64,000 bases of DNA. It comes from Leptolyngbya sp. NIES-3755 (lineage in GTDB: Bacteria > Cyanobacteriota > Cyanobacteriia > Leptolyngbyales > Leptolyngbyaceae). The notes below the pieces were generated by a model. That model was not told the origin of the DNA. It was given only the letters and a program-made list of their open reading frames with translations, and did not search any database. Both the position numbers and the translations under genes were made by a program. Numbering within the stretch: position 1 is the first letter of the stretch; the number at the start of each line of letters is the position of its first letter. The stretch lies in NCBI GenBank assembly GCA_001548435.1, contig AP017308.1:3791030-3855029 (forward strand), read 5' to 3'. Of the stretch, positions 54,867 to 63,894 are shown in pieces.

Positions 54867-55874
54867 ATGTCTTCCGTGTATCGTCGCTTCGGATTCGCTT
54901 CTGTCTTACTAAGTTTGGTGATTGTTGCGCCGAGAACGATTGCGTCTCCTACTTTTACGCCGACGGCTCCTCCTCCGGTTGCTCCTGCCCTGCCGCAACA
55001 GGTTGAGCCAGATTACCGAGTAGCCGCTCTTCAGCGCGATTTTCAGGGAAATCTTTGGGTTGCGTCGCCTCAAGGCTTGGTCAGAATTAATCCGAATACT
55101 GGGCGGATGATTTCACGGGCACAAATGCCGAATTTTCCGATCTCTGCCCTGGCTCAAGATCGCGTCGGTCGAGTTTGGGTGGGAACGAGTGAAGGACTGT
55201 GGCGAATTGACCCAAAAACGAATACCGTCACAGCTCAGAATTTATTTTTACCCTCGAATCGAGTGTTGTCTTTATTAGTCGATCGACGCGGCTTTCTCTG
55301 GGTGGGAACCGATTCGGGATTAGCACTTGTCAGCCCCGATCAAGGCTTGTTAATGACAACTTTGAAGAATTTACCCGGTGTGAGTGCAAACGCGCTTAGT
55401 TTAGATTCAGAAGGTCAGCTTTGGGTCGGAACGCTCGAAGGGGTCGCGCAAATTGATACTGCCAGCGCTAAAGTGCTTCATACCTCCCCATTAGAAGGAG
55501 CAGTTCAGGCATTATCACTCGATCGACATGGTTCACTCTGGGCAGGCACAACCAATGGACTGATCAAACTCGATCCGCTGAATCGTCGCCGCTTACGATC
55601 GGTCACTTCCCTCAGAGGTCGCGAAATTCTTTCCACAGGTTTCGATGGGGCTGGCAGTATTTGGGTCGGAACCAATACGGGACTGCTGCGGGTCAATCCT
55701 TACAATGGTGCGATCGTGGGTCAAGTCCCGAATCTGCCCTCGAACAACGTTTTATCCCTAGCTCCCGACACCGGAAACAAATTATGGGTGGGAACGAGTG
55801 AGGGACTAGCTTGGGTGAGCCTGACCAGTTACGAAACGCGACCGCATTTAATGTTCAGCCGCAGGGTCGAATAG
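54867..55874 (+). CDS. Secreted seven-unit beta-propeller protein
   Basis: The 335-aa product has a signal peptide ([21 protein letters not shown]) and a Pro-rich linker. At least seven repeats of the two-component-propeller type follow ([57 protein letters not shown], and so on). There is no kinase or output domain attached, so it is a stand-alone propeller outside the membrane. Its 3' end lies 38 nt before panB. The upstream ATG frame extension is not used because the signal peptide begins here. Confidence 0.82.
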   Translation: MSSVYRRFGFASVLLSLVIVAPRTIASPTFTPTAPPPVAPALPQQVEPDYRVAALQRDFQGNLWVASPQGLVRINPNTGRMISRAQMPNFPISALAQDRVGRVWVGTSEGLWRIDPKTNTVTAQNLFLPSNRVLSLLVDRRGFLWVGTDSGLALVSPDQGLLMTTLKNLPGVSANALSLDSEGQLWVGTLEGVAQIDTASAKVLHTSPLEGAVQALSLDRHGSLWAGTTNGLIKLDPLNRRRLRSVTSLRGREILSTGFDGAGSIWVGTNTGLLRVNPYNGAIVGQVPNLPSNNVLSLAPDTGNKLWVGTSEGLAWVSLTSYETRPHLMFSRRVE

Positions 55875-55912
55875 AAGCCGTAGAATGGATTTACCCTCTA
55901 CATTCTTGTCCG

Positions 55913-56692
55913 ATGCCCGTCACGCCGCAACAACTGATTCAGTGGAAACAACAACAGCGCCTCATTGCCGTACTCACCGCATGGGATTATGCGATCGCGT
56001 CGATTCTCGATCGTGCTGGAATCGATGTCATTCTCGTTGGGGATTCGATGGCGATGGTGGCGCTCGGACACGATACAACGCTGCCTCTCACGCTAGATGA
56101 AGTGATTCATCATGCAAAAGCAGTTCGGCGCGGGGTGAAAGAAGCACTTTTGATCGTAGATTTACCGTTTCTGACGTATCAAGAGAGCGTCCAACAGGCG
56201 ATGCACTCGGCAGGACGAATTCTGAAAGAAACGGGCGCGGGTGCAGTGAAATTAGAAGGTGGCTATCCTGCAATGGCAGAAACCGTTTCGCGATTAGTTC
56301 AGTCGGGAATTCCGGTAATGGGTCATGTCGGATTAACGCCGCAATCGGTGAGACAGACGGGATTTCGCCAACAAGGTCGATCGGCAGAAGCGGGAGCAAA
56401 GATCTTGTCAGAAGCGATCGCGCTCGAACAAGCGGGAGCATTCTCGATCGTTCTCGAACACATTCCCGCAGAATTAGCGCAAACGATTACGCAGAAATTG
56501 ACGATTCCGACGATCGGGATTGGGGCGGGTGTTCATTGTGATGGTCAAGTTCTCGTCACTTCGGATGTTCTTGGATTGGGAACATGGAAGCCGAAGTTTG
56601 CGAAGACTTATCTGGATTTGAATGCGTTGATTATGAAAGCGGTTCAGGAATTTGGGGAAGAAGTGCGATCGGCACAATTTCCTTTAGAGTAG
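55913..56692 (+). CDS. panB: 3-Methyl-2-oxobutanoate hydroxymethyltransferase
   Basis: PanB makes ketopantoate from ketoisovalerate and methylenetetrahydrofolate in pantothenate and coenzyme A synthesis. The 259-aa product is full length with [59 protein letters not shown] and [16 protein letters not shown], all family hallmarks. The ATG at 55913 is chosen because the family starts there; the frame is open further up into the propeller gene. Confidence 0.95.
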   Translation: MPVTPQQLIQWKQQQRLIAVLTAWDYAIASILDRAGIDVILVGDSMAMVALGHDTTLPLTLDEVIHHAKAVRRGVKEALLIVDLPFLTYQESVQQAMHSAGRILKETGAGAVKLEGGYPAMAETVSRLVQSGIPVMGHVGLTPQSVRQTGFRQQGRSAEAGAKILSEAIALEQAGAFSIVLEHIPAELAQTITQKLTIPTIGIGAGVHCDGQVLVTSDVLGLGTWKPKFAKTYLDLNALIMKAVQEFGEEVRSAQFPLE

Positions 56693-56702
56693 TTACTCAG
56701 TG

Positions 56703-56737
56703 ATAAAAATAGGGACGCTCTGTAAAAGAAACGTCCC
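56703..56737 (-). terminator. Terminator of sat
   Basis: GGGACG (56712-56717) pairs with CGTCCC (56732-56737); on the minus strand the stem is followed by TATTTTTATC. It lies 24 nt past the sat stop and might also end panB transcripts. Confidence 0.75.
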
Positions 56738-56760
56738 CATCCAAATTGCTCTAAATCTTA

Positions 56761-57924
56761 CTAAACCTTCATCGCCTTCGCCAATTCCGCAGCCACCTCA
56801 GGACGCGAAAACTCAGGCGGCGGTAATTCTCCACGACGCAGCATTTCTCTCACCTTCGTTCCCGATAAGTGAATCCGCTCTTCAGGCGAACTCGGACTGG
56901 TTTTCGTGGTTGCCATTCCTTGAGTGCGCTTGCAATAGAAAGCATGTTCAAATTTCAAGGGCTGAATGCCTAATGCAGCCGGATCGAACTGATCAAAAAT
57001 GTACTGAGCATCGTAGGTTCCGTAGTAATCACCCACGCCTGCATGATCGCGTCCGACGATGAAATGCGTACAGCCGTAGTTCTTCCGAATCAAGGCGTGG
57101 AAAATCGCTTCACGGGGTCCGGCATAGCGCATTGCAGCAGGATTGATTGCGAGAATGACTCGATCGTTGGGGAAATAATGCTCCAACATGATCTCGTAAC
57201 AGCGCATCCGAATGTCTGCCGAGATATCATCCTCTTTCGTTGCGCCTACCAATGGATGCAGGAACAAGCCATCCACTGTTTCTAATGCACATTTAATAAT
57301 GTACTCATGCGCTCGGTGAATCGGATTGCGCGTTTGGAAGCCGACAACTGTTTTCCAGCCTTTCTCTTTGAATGCTGCACGAGAGAATGCTGGATCGATT
57401 TGATAAGTCGGAAATAAAGGATGCGGATCGCGATCGAATAACCACACTTCACCCGCTAAATTCACACTCCCCTGACGGTAAACCACTGCCACACCGGGAT
57501 GCTTTTCTTCATCAGTGCGGTACACTTTCACGGCTTCGCGCTGTTTGTCGTAAGTATATTTCTCACTCAACTGCAACACGCCAATATAGCGACCTGTCGA
57601 ATCATCCAACCGCACTAAGTTACCTTCTTGCAGCGGTGCAGCGACTTCCTCGGTAACTGAAAGTGTAATCGGAATCGACCAAGGCAATCCATTCGCCAAG
57701 TGCATTTCTTCCACAACGCGATCGTAATCTGCTTTGCCCATAAATCCAGTTAAGGGACTAAAACCACCGATCGCGATCAGTTGCAGATCCGAAACTGCTC
57801 GTTCATCGAGTTGAACACGAGGCAGAAAATCCGCTTTAGAAAGAAGTTCTTCGCGCTGAGTACCTGTAACGATCCGATTAACTAACTGTCCGCCGTGGGG
57901 TGCAATGCCGTCAGAATGACTCAT
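56761..57924 (-). CDS. sat: Sulfate adenylyltransferase
   Basis: Sat makes adenosine 5'-phosphosulfate from sulfate and ATP, the first step of sulfate assimilation. The 387-aa product is full length with the family signatures [12 protein letters not shown] near residue 196, [19 protein letters not shown] and [19 protein letters not shown]. There is no APS kinase domain fused. Single gene with its own terminator; no other sulfate genes are near it. Confidence 0.96.
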   Translation of the reverse strand: MSHSDGIAPHGGQLVNRIVTGTQREELLSKADFLPRVQLDERAVSDLQLIAIGGFSPLTGFMGKADYDRVVEEMHLANGLPWSIPITLSVTEEVAAPLQEGNLVRLDDSTGRYIGVLQLSEKYTYDKQREAVKVYRTDEEKHPGVAVVYRQGSVNLAGEVWLFDRDPHPLFPTYQIDPAFSRAAFKEKGWKTVVGFQTRNPIHRAHEYIIKCALETVDGLFLHPLVGATKEDDISADIRMRCYEIMLEHYFPNDRVILAINPAAMRYAGPREAIFHALIRKNYGCTHFIVGRDHAGVGDYYGTYDAQYIFDQFDPAALGIQPLKFEHAFYCKRTQGMATTKTSPSSPEERIHLSGTKVREMLRRGELPPPEFSRPEVAAELAKAMKV

Positions 57925-58025
57925 GAGGTTTAGAGAGTGAAAGGTATAATTCCCGCTTTTCTCATCGGGAAATCGGTCTTTATTAAACTTAGCAGGATGT
58001 GGACGGATCTGAGCGACCCATTTGC

Positions 58026-58502
58026 CTAAGCGTTACCAGATAAGAAAGGGAGCGGATCAGCAATGGGATCTTTCACGGTTTCGCCCTGTTGCTGCGCCCA
58101 ATATTGACTGAGAAAATGAATTTGCCGCAGCCCGACGATCAGATTCAGACCGGGAATAAAGAGCCACCAGACGATCAGCGGTTTTTTCAGATTGGCTCGA
58201 TCGTACAATTCATTCACATCTCGATACAGTCGAAACTGCACGATATAGATCCAAACGATTCCCACGATCGAGAACCACCGAAACCAATCTGGAACATCTG
58301 GATCAAAGGTGGCTAAGATTTGCGGCAATGCAACTCCAAGCACAAACGGGCTTAGAGACAATGCGCCTGACCATCCTTTACCGTTGTATGCCCGTAGCTC
58401 ATCTTGAATCACCCACTTGTAGTAACCGTAGTAGAGTGATCCGGTCAAAGCAGAGAAAAGAATCACTTTCCAGAGTGGGCGAGGTGTTCCGAGGGGTGGC
58501 AT
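58026..58502 (-). CDS. Small membrane protein, hypothetical
   Basis: The 158-aa product has three or four hydrophobic segments ([74 protein letters not shown]) and resembles DUF4234-like proteins by its layout, without firm assignment. The ATG at 58502 gives the most compact form. The following small gene lies 34 nt upstream on the same strand. Confidence 0.7.
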   Translation of the reverse strand: MPPLGTPRPLWKVILFSALTGSLYYGYYKWVIQDELRAYNGKGWSGALSLSPFVLGVALPQILATFDPDVPDWFRWFSIVGIVWIYIVQFRLYRDVNELYDRANLKKPLIVWWLFIPGLNLIVGLRQIHFLSQYWAQQQGETVKDPIADPLPFLSGNA

Positions 58503-58536
58503 AGCTTGAATTGCAGAGAACTTTACATCTCTTAAT

Positions 58537-58761
58537 CTATTCTGTTTCTGGATCGAACACAATCTCATGAGTTGCTGTTGGCATCAGGTTGCTCACGATT
58601 CTGAGATATTCCTCAGCTTGAGTCCGAGTGCGAAATCTTGCTAATACGATCCGCTGCATTTTGGGCAAGAGGCGAATAATGCACCACGGATGTAGGCGAA
58701 TCCGGTAATTTTGGGCAGCGGAAGCAGGAACCGCATCACGATCGGGATGGGCTGGTATCAT
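58537..58761 (-). CDS. Small hypothetical protein
   Basis: The 74-aa product is basic in its middle and has RLLPKMQRIVLARFRTRTQA followed by a helix (EEYLRIVSNLMP), which resembles a small SPOR-like or RRM-like half domain without enough signal to claim it. ATG at 58759-58761 has GGAG at 9 nt. The perfect palindrome 58845-58860 lies 84 nt upstream, so it may be under the XRE regulator transcribed the other way. Confidence 0.65.
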   Translation of the reverse strand: MIPAHPDRDAVPASAAQNYRIRLHPWCIIRLLPKMQRIVLARFRTRTQAEEYLRIVSNLMPTATHEIVFDPETE

Positions 58762-58844
58762 GGGTTTCGTCTCCAATGTGAGATCAGCGATCGCTTCTGA
58801 GTTTTCCAGACAGGGAAGCGATCGCGTTGACTAAAGCTATTAAA

Positions 58845-58860
58845 GGATACGTTCGTATCC
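58845..58860. promoter_or_regulatory. Perfect palindrome, likely XRE operator
   Basis: GGATACG-TT-CGTATCC is a perfect 7-2-7 inverted repeat, 10 nt before the XRE-family gene start and downstream of TTGACT (58828-58833). Its place between two divergent genes suggests binding by the encoded regulator. Confidence 0.7.
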
Positions 58861-58870
58861 GTTGTCAAGA

Positions 58871-59080
58871 ATGGGGAAGATTCGTTTGAAGGTTCGAGAA
58901 TTTGCAGATGAGAAGGGATGGACACTTCGAGAAGTCTCTGAGCGAACCGAAATTCCCTACGCGACAGTGAAAAACTATGCAAAAGCTGAAATGGCGACAA
59001 TAGATTACACTGCGTTGATCAAATTAGCACGGGTGTTTGAAGTGTCGATCGAAGATTTAGTCGAAGTGATCGAGGATTAA
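58871..59080 (+). CDS. Small XRE-family DNA-binding protein
   Basis: The 69-aa product is almost one helix-turn-helix domain: KVREFADEKGWTLREVSERT then EIPYATVKNYAKAEMATIDY, and LIKLARVFEVSIEDLVEVIE. It has no room for another domain, so it should bind DNA as a dimer, probably the palindrome just upstream. The ATG at 58871 with GGGG nearby is used; a TTG 9 nt earlier is possible. The convergent HNH gene ends 10 nt after its stop. Confidence 0.85.
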   Translation: MGKIRLKVREFADEKGWTLREVSERTEIPYATVKNYAKAEMATIDYTALIKLARVFEVSIEDLVEVIED

Positions 59081-59089
59081 AAACCTTTT

Positions 59090-59518
59090 CTACTGCGGCG
59101 GATGAATCCCAATTTGTTTCCAGAATTGTCGCGATGTCTGAATGAAACCATTGGCGTGATTGTCGTCATTCAAATCTAAACGCTCACAAGTTGCCCGACC
59201 GATCGACGTTTTGCCCTCAATTCTCAATCCATCTGACGACCAGGCAAAATGTTCCATCCATTGTTGCTGCCGGGGATTGAAGAGTGCAACTTCTTGTTCG
59301 GTTGTGGGATCAATGCCAGTTGTAAAGTTGTAGCGACGCTCATTACAACGGCGACACGCAAACGCCAAATTATCGATATCATCCGAACCTCCCAACGATC
59401 GAGGATGCAGATGATCGATCGTAAAACGATCAGCATTTACGAACTCTGGTGAGCAGCAGTACTCGCAGCGGTATCCAGCGCGTTGTGCAACGAGTTCGCG
59501 GAGGGATTCGGAGACCAT
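59090..59518 (-). CDS. HNH endonuclease domain protein
   Basis: The 142-aa product has an HNH core with zinc-binding pairs: CEYC, the FTIDHLHPRSLGGSDDIDNL block with the catalytic histidine, and CRRCNERR. It is a common short HNH nuclease of cyanobacteria; DNA target unknown. It overlaps the upstream gene by 82 nt, a frequently seen pairing of a hypothetical protein and an HNH protein. Confidence 0.9.
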   Translation of the reverse strand: MVSESLRELVAQRAGYRCEYCCSPEFVNADRFTIDHLHPRSLGGSDDIDNLAFACRRCNERRYNFTTGIDPTTEQEVALFNPRQQQWMEHFAWSSDGLRIEGKTSIGRATCERLDLNDDNHANGFIQTSRQFWKQIGIHPPQ

Positions 59519-59760
59519 TGAGATTCTGCCATTAGAACAGAATTAGCATACGTGAAAATCTGTGCTAGTTCTGAAATTCCGTCTAGTTCAGCTTGCTCAT
59601 CTGAGGTGATCAATCCCAATTTCTTCCGATCGAGCAATTCATCAGACCGAGTTTGCAATTCGCTTGTGAATTTGAAAACCTTCAATCCGTTAATGGTTTC
59701 CAGTTTAACTCCCTGTCTTAGCCAGTAAGACGGCTCAATCATGAGTTTTGGTGTGAGCAT
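59437..59760 (-). CDS. Hypothetical partner of the HNH protein
   Basis: The 107-aa product, MLTPKLMIEPSYWLRQGVKL..., has a charged helical region (ELLDRKKLGLITSDEQAELD) and a small C-terminal tail, with no known domain. The long overlap with the HNH gene in another frame (82 nt) suggests coupled translation. It may be an accessory or antidote factor; nothing proves it. Confidence 0.7.
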   Translation of the reverse strand: MLTPKLMIEPSYWLRQGVKLETINGLKVFKFTSELQTRSDELLDRKKLGLITSDEQAELDGISELAQIFTYANSVLMAESQWSPNPSANSLHNALDTAASTAAHQSS

Positions 59761-59832
59761 AGCTTTGGAAGGCAACAGACAACAAACCTATGCTAACTGT
59801 TTTCATCGTCTGAAGAGAACGATCGCTTACCC

Positions 59833-60441
59833 TTAACCCTGCGCTTTCCCCAAGTACTTTTCCAAATACGGCGAAAACACTTCATAGATGAGCGTAAACG
59901 GTTTGCCATGATGCCAGAACAAATAATGCCGTCCCCAAAATGGAGCCGAATAGCCAAACGCCGCTTCTAACGCTGCCGATCGACCATAATGCAACCCTTT
60001 AATTTCACGATATAGCTCTAAACGCGATCGCGATAAATTCACCCAAATGCCTTCGGATCGATTCTGCAAATATTCATCCACATGGCTCCTTTCCCACCAC
60101 GAAGCAGCGTAGCCTAATCGCTGACCAGAAGCGGTTTTGAGCCAAATTTGTCTCCGCAATCGATCGCCTGGAATTTGTTCGATCGCGCTTGGTGCATTGT
60201 CCGTCGAAAAGCCGATCGGGGACATATCCAACACATCGACTTCAGTTGGCTCTCCAGTCAGAAGTTGTAAATGACGGGTAGGAGAACCGTCGCCCAATAA
60301 CATCATTTGCCAAGCGGGAGAAAGTTGGCTATGGGGTAAACCTTGCTGGATTTGAAGGTCGCTGGCTTCCCAGATCGGATCAAGGCAGTGCCAGGTCGTC
60401 GGCAGAATTGCGCTGTCGCTCGGTCGAAAGGTCGCAGTCAC
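59833..60441 (-). CDS. Chorismate lyase, cyanobacterial (DUF98) type
   Basis: The 202-aa product matches the cyanobacterial chorismate lyase (Synechocystis sll1797 type), which makes 4-hydroxybenzoate for plastoquinone. Typical parts are LTGEPTEVDVLDMSPIGF, DRLRRQIWLKTASGQRLGYA, WWERSHVDEYLQNRS and GIWVNLSRSRLELYREIKGL. The GTG at 60441 directly precedes the conserved start; the frame stays open for 195 nt further up but that part does not look like the family. Confidence 0.85.
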   Translation of the reverse strand: MTATFRPSDSAILPTTWHCLDPIWEASDLQIQQGLPHSQLSPAWQMMLLGDGSPTRHLQLLTGEPTEVDVLDMSPIGFSTDNAPSAIEQIPGDRLRRQIWLKTASGQRLGYAASWWERSHVDEYLQNRSEGIWVNLSRSRLELYREIKGLHYGRSAALEAAFGYSAPFWGRHYLFWHHGKPFTLIYEVFSPYLEKYLGKAQG

Positions 60442-60491
60442 GCTTGTTACATAAGTTAACTTTGTTCTTATGATAACGCGGTCTGAGCGAT

Positions 60492-60708
60492 TTACCAGAG
60501 TGGGTACAATCCGCCTGGATGAAGCAACCACCGAATCGCGCCACCCACAGCATTGAGAATTTGGTGAGAGTTGGCAGAATTGCCTAATTCTTCTAAGGCA
60601 GTTTGGAGCGGAAGTCGAGTTGAGGATTGCATCCATTTATTGATTTTTTCGCGTTCGATCGAGCCAGGTGGAAAAATCTCGATCGCGCCCCTCCAATAGT
60701 CGATCGCT
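60492..60708 (-). pseudogene. 3' end of the WH-TPR gene, cut off by the IS element
   Basis: The C-terminal 70 or so codons of the interrupted gene: RAIDYWRGAIEIFPPGSIER, then a helical stretch and the end GGAIRWLLHPGGLYPLW. It reads on in frame from the upstream part once the element (60709-61979) and one copy of the 11-bp duplication are removed. An open frame also runs into the element to 60875, but that part is IS sequence. Confidence 0.85.
60698..60708. repeat. Target-site duplication, left copy
   Basis: AGTCGATCGCT, identical to 61980-61990. It flanks the left end of the IS element. Confidence 0.9.
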
Positions 60709-60727
60709 TCAGGGGGTGACAACGAAG

Positions 60728-61873
60728 CTACAAAGCAGACTGGATCAAGGAAATGGCGTTCAGACCTCGCTGGAAAAAGGTGCGTTTTTGGGGTTTGAGT
60801 GCCATGAGTTGATGCGCCAAGGTTGACCACAAATTGAGACTGCCAATCCATAAACTTCCATACAAGCCGATCCAAAATTGGCTGTGGCGATTTTGAGTGC
60901 GTTTGGGTTCTTTGACTCGACCGACATAGCGCTGCACTTGTTTTTTGCGAATGCGATGTCCCTGGATTGAAGCGAGTGAATAGGCGAGGGTCATGAGTAC
61001 GAGTAGAGCGGTAAATCGACGTGGATCAGCATGGCAATCTTCGAGGTGGTAGCCACCGGATTTCAAGTCCTTAAATCCTGGCTCGATGCAGAACCTGAAA
61101 TCGTAGTGAAACAGCACTTGATTGACATCAGTGAGATTGGTGAGCAAGTACCACACCTCAGGCGTTGTGGATCGAGCATAAGCGCGTTTCTGATAAATCA
61201 CCAGATTATGTCTGCCGAACCCGCGTTTTTGTGTCACTTGGATTTGCAGATATTGTTCGGCAGCACCGGGAACTTGCGGCAGGTGATCAAGGCGCGAAAA
61301 GCTTGCACCTGTCTCTGGTTGAACAGTCGTACTCTTCGGTAAACGAAACACGAACGAGACTCGGTTCTGCACACACCAAGCAGCGAGTTCGATACTGTGG
61401 AATTCTCGGTCTCCTAATAAGACAAAGCGACGTTTTTTCAACAATTGAAATACAGGGCGCAACACTTTTTGTTGATCCTTGAGAGAACTCTGTCCTTGTT
61501 TATCGAGCCATATCCAATACAACGGGATGGCTCGGTTCTGATAAATAAAACTGACCATCATCAGGTTATGTTTATCCCATTGCGTTCGGTCAAGTGCAAT
61601 CTGTAAGGTTTGTCCACGCGGAATGTGTTGCTTAATCCACTGCTTAGCGATGGGAAACCATAACGCTTCCGGTGTCATCTGGGGCAAACTCAGGAATCGT
61701 TGCAGATTGCGCCGTCTACTCTCAAATAGAATCGGTTGGGGAAATAGCGTTGCAAGTCGTTCAATCGTAATTCTGCGTTCTTGCTGCAACAGTTCGACAA
61801 GGATTTCGAGCGTGATGAATTGAGCAGCCGAGAGTTGCGATTTCAAACAGGATTGATAGAATATAGGCAACAT
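60728..61873 (-). CDS. IS4-family DDE transposase
   Basis: The 381-aa product has the IS4 signature YDFRFCIEPGFKDLK, exactly Y-(2)-R-(3)-E-(6)-K, with DRTQWD (first acidic residue) and LLGDREFHSIELAAW (second) before it. The frame is complete, so the element may be active. The ATG at 61873 is used; a TTG 9 nt upstream is possible. An inverted repeat at 61886-61912 stands before it. Confidence 0.95.
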   Translation of the reverse strand: MLPIFYQSCLKSQLSAAQFITLEILVELLQQERRITIERLATLFPQPILFESRRRNLQRFLSLPQMTPEALWFPIAKQWIKQHIPRGQTLQIALDRTQWDKHNLMMVSFIYQNRAIPLYWIWLDKQGQSSLKDQQKVLRPVFQLLKKRRFVLLGDREFHSIELAAWCVQNRVSFVFRLPKSTTVQPETGASFSRLDHLPQVPGAAEQYLQIQVTQKRGFGRHNLVIYQKRAYARSTTPEVWYLLTNLTDVNQVLFHYDFRFCIEPGFKDLKSGGYHLEDCHADPRRFTALLVLMTLAYSLASIQGHRIRKKQVQRYVGRVKEPKRTQNRHSQFWIGLYGSLWIGSLNLWSTLAHQLMALKPQKRTFFQRGLNAISLIQSAL

Positions 61874-61885
61874 TTTTAACAATGT

Positions 61886-61918
61886 AGGAGTGAATCGATT
61901 GGTTTCACTCCTTTTTTT
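61886..61918 (+). terminator. Hairpin and T-tract in the IS upstream region
   Basis: AGGAGTGAA (61886-61894) pairs with TTCACTCCT (61904-61912), followed by six T residues on the plus strand. On the transposase transcript the hairpin would form just ahead of the start, a device that in other IS elements limits transposase made from outside promoters. Confidence 0.7.
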
Positions 61919-61968
61919 CTGAGCTTATCGCTGCTATCCGGCATCGCTGCTACCTTTCAAGCCCGTTG

Positions 61969-62952
61969 TCACCCCCTGAAGTCGATCGCTCTTTCAGCTT
62001 GTCCTTCCAATCGACAAACAATTCCCAGATTCATCAAGGTTTGAGCTTCTTGAAGCACTAGATTTTGCTCACGACAGAGTTGAAGAGCGCGATCGTATCT
62101 CATCTGAGCACGTTGCCATTGTCCTTGTCGTAGATAAACATTGCCCAGACTGTTGAGAACCTGAGCTTGCTGAATGCGATCGCCTAACATTTGAGCCGCA
62201 TCCCAAGCGAATAAATGCGTTTGTTCCCAGTTGCGCCAATCGGCTTTCACATCGAAAAATCGCACCAAACTTTGAGTGAGTCGCAGCGTAATTTCCCAAG
62301 CTCCGACTTGATGTGCCCAATCGATCGCCCAAATCAAATTCGCTTTTTCTTCGTCAAACCAATCGAGTGCCAGCAAAAATAAACTCTGAGCCACACTTTC
62401 AGAGCGTTTTCCCGTCGATAGAGTTGCAACAAAAGAATTACCTTTTCGGGCTGCGAGTGCAATCTGGAATCGAGTGGCTGGATCGAGACAGAGATTCATT
62501 TGCTCACACAGTTCGAGATACCAGCGAATCATTCGCATCCGGGTTGAATTGCGAAACTCGATATCGTCTTCGATCAGACACGATCGTGCTTCTCCTCGAA
62601 TGGTGTCATGCACTAAGCAATACCAAGTCGGACTCACCGGATCGAGTAATCCGACTTGGATAAGTTGCTGAATCGCAGGTGTAGCTTGTTCGACTTCGCA
62701 ATCTAACAGAACGGCAGCGATCGCAGAACTAAAACAGGGTTGAACGAGCAAGCCGAGCGATCGTAATAATCGCGCTGCTGTTTGATCCAAACGACGATAG
62801 GCAGATTCAAAGTCAATCTGAGATTCAGTGAAGTGGCGCAATCGAGCCGTTTGGGGTAAGTGGTGGCGCAGTTGGCGCAGTAGATGACCGAGATCATACG
62901 GTTCATGCTCGATCGCGTGATGGAACTGGAGTTGATACCCCGACGTGGTCAT
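61969..62952 (-). pseudogene. Winged-helix/TPR gene, 5' part, interrupted by IS element
   Basis: The N-terminal 324 residues read MTTSGYQLQFHHAIEHEPYD, then a winged-helix segment like the one after the NB-ARC module of STAND proteins (FESAYRRLDQTAARLLRSLG, LVHDTIRGEARSCLI) and TPR-like helices (QAQVLNSLGNVYLRQGQWQRA, EAQTLMNLGIVCRLEGQAER). There is no NTPase module. The gene is split at 61980-61990; with the element removed it would be 392 codons. It starts 5 nt after the roadblock gene. A functional truncated product is possible but unproven. Confidence 0.85.
61980..61990. repeat. Target-site duplication, right copy
   Basis: AGTCGATCGCT, identical to 60698-60708, directly after the right terminal repeat of the IS element. 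Confidence 0.9.
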
Positions 62953-62957
62953 GATAG

Positions 62958-63380
62958 TTATCCGATTTTGGGCGATCCGCTAACGAGTCGAAAAGTATCA
63001 GAGACCGGATATCCTAACGTTTTTTTCAGTTCACTGACTGCCCGTTTGATTTCTAGCACTAAGATGCCTTGTTTTGCTTGTTTCGTTGCTAAGACAAGAA
63101 AAACCGCATCTTCGCCGCAGTTGGTCAAAATACAAGGACCCTGCTCACCCTCGACGTAGATTCGTTCGATCGTGCCGCGTGTCAGTTCCAATCCAATTCG
63201 TTCTCCCATTGATAAAATTGCAGCGGACATTGCAGCGACTCTTTCCTCATCCATTGAAGTAGGCAAGCTCGATGCTAACGGTAATCCATCGGGTGTAACG
63301 AGTGCGACCCCTTGAATGTCCGGGGTCGTGGTGACAAAAGTTTGTAAGATTGTATTCAGTTTTTCGATATCGATCGCCAT
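62958..63380 (-). CDS. Roadblock/LC7 domain protein
   Basis: The 140-aa product is a roadblock/LC7 fold: IEKLNTILQTFVTTTPDIQG, VALVTPDGLPLASSLPT, MSAAILSMGERIGLELTRG and a close with QAKQGILVLEIKRAVSELKK. Such proteins regulate small GTPases (MglB-like) or serve as dimer scaffolds in bacteria. No GTPase lies in the window. It forms a unit with the V4R gene upstream (18-nt gap) and the WH-TPR gene downstream (5-nt gap). Confidence 0.9.
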   Translation of the reverse strand: MAIDIEKLNTILQTFVTTTPDIQGVALVTPDGLPLASSLPTSMDEERVAAMSAAILSMGERIGLELTRGTIERIYVEGEQGPCILTNCGEDAVFLVLATKQAKQGILVLEIKRAVSELKKTLGYPVSDTFRLVSGSPKIG

Positions 63381-63398
63381 CGTAAAAGACTCCAAAAA

Positions 63399-63884
63399 TT
63401 AAATCGATCGAGCATGAAACTCGAAAATATCGTGTTGATCGCCGCGCAGGACAGAACCCACTTGCTGACCGCGCAGACGAATGTTAAAAAGACTTTCTAA
63501 AAAGCCCTGAATCGCTCCCAATGTATAGGTGCATTTCCGTGAAGAGCCTTCCGGTTCTCCGTAAGAGCAAATCGTTTCGCGAGTATAGACTTTGAATCCT
63601 TCTGGAAGCGACTCAATTTTATCGACGCAGCATAATCTTGTGCCGTGATGTCCCAGGGCATGAGCTACTTTTTCAGTGGCTTCTTCCAAAGAAAATTCTG
63701 AGCCTCGATCGGTCAGTCCCAGTTCGCCTGCCAAATCACGACCCCGTTGGCGACCCGCAGAAATAAACGCGATCGCGGCTGCTTTTTCGCCTAATGCTTC
63801 CTCAACTCCGGTAATGACTGCCCGAAAGCAGACGGTACTAATCAATTCGCCAAGCTCGTACCGCATCGATCGCTCAGCACGCAT
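63399..63884 (-). CDS. V4R (hydrocarbon-binding type) domain protein
   Basis: The 161-aa product has the V4R layout: RYELGELISTVCFRAVITGV at the N terminus, FISAGRQRGRDLAGELGL, and TICSYGEPEGSSRKCTYTLG followed by AIQGFLESLFNIRL. V4R domains bind small hydrophobic molecules, and some act as ligand sensors in regulation. AGGAG before the ATG at 63884 gives a firm start. It opens the operon V4R, roadblock, WH-TPR; together a ligand-sensing switch is plausible. Confidence 0.85.
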   Translation of the reverse strand: MRAERSMRYELGELISTVCFRAVITGVEEALGEKAAAIAFISAGRQRGRDLAGELGLTDRGSEFSLEEATEKVAHALGHHGTRLCCVDKIESLPEGFKVYTRETICSYGEPEGSSRKCTYTLGAIQGFLESLFNIRLRGQQVGSVLRGDQHDIFEFHARSI

Positions 63885-63894
63885 AATCGCACTC

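Larger units (their letters stand above)
60709..61979 (-). mobile_element. IS4-family insertion sequence, 1271 bp, intact
   Basis: Terminal inverted repeats begin TCAGGGGGTGACAACG at 60709 and end as its complement at 61979 (16 bp perfect). An 11-bp direct duplication flanks it, and one transposase gene fills it. All parts are intact, so the insertion looks recent. It lies in the TPR gene. Confidence 0.93.

Noticed and set aside
60724-60875. Extension of the 3' fragment frame into the IS element as a 127-aa protein
   Set aside because: The added residues are IS end sequence; the real gene continues across the insertion.
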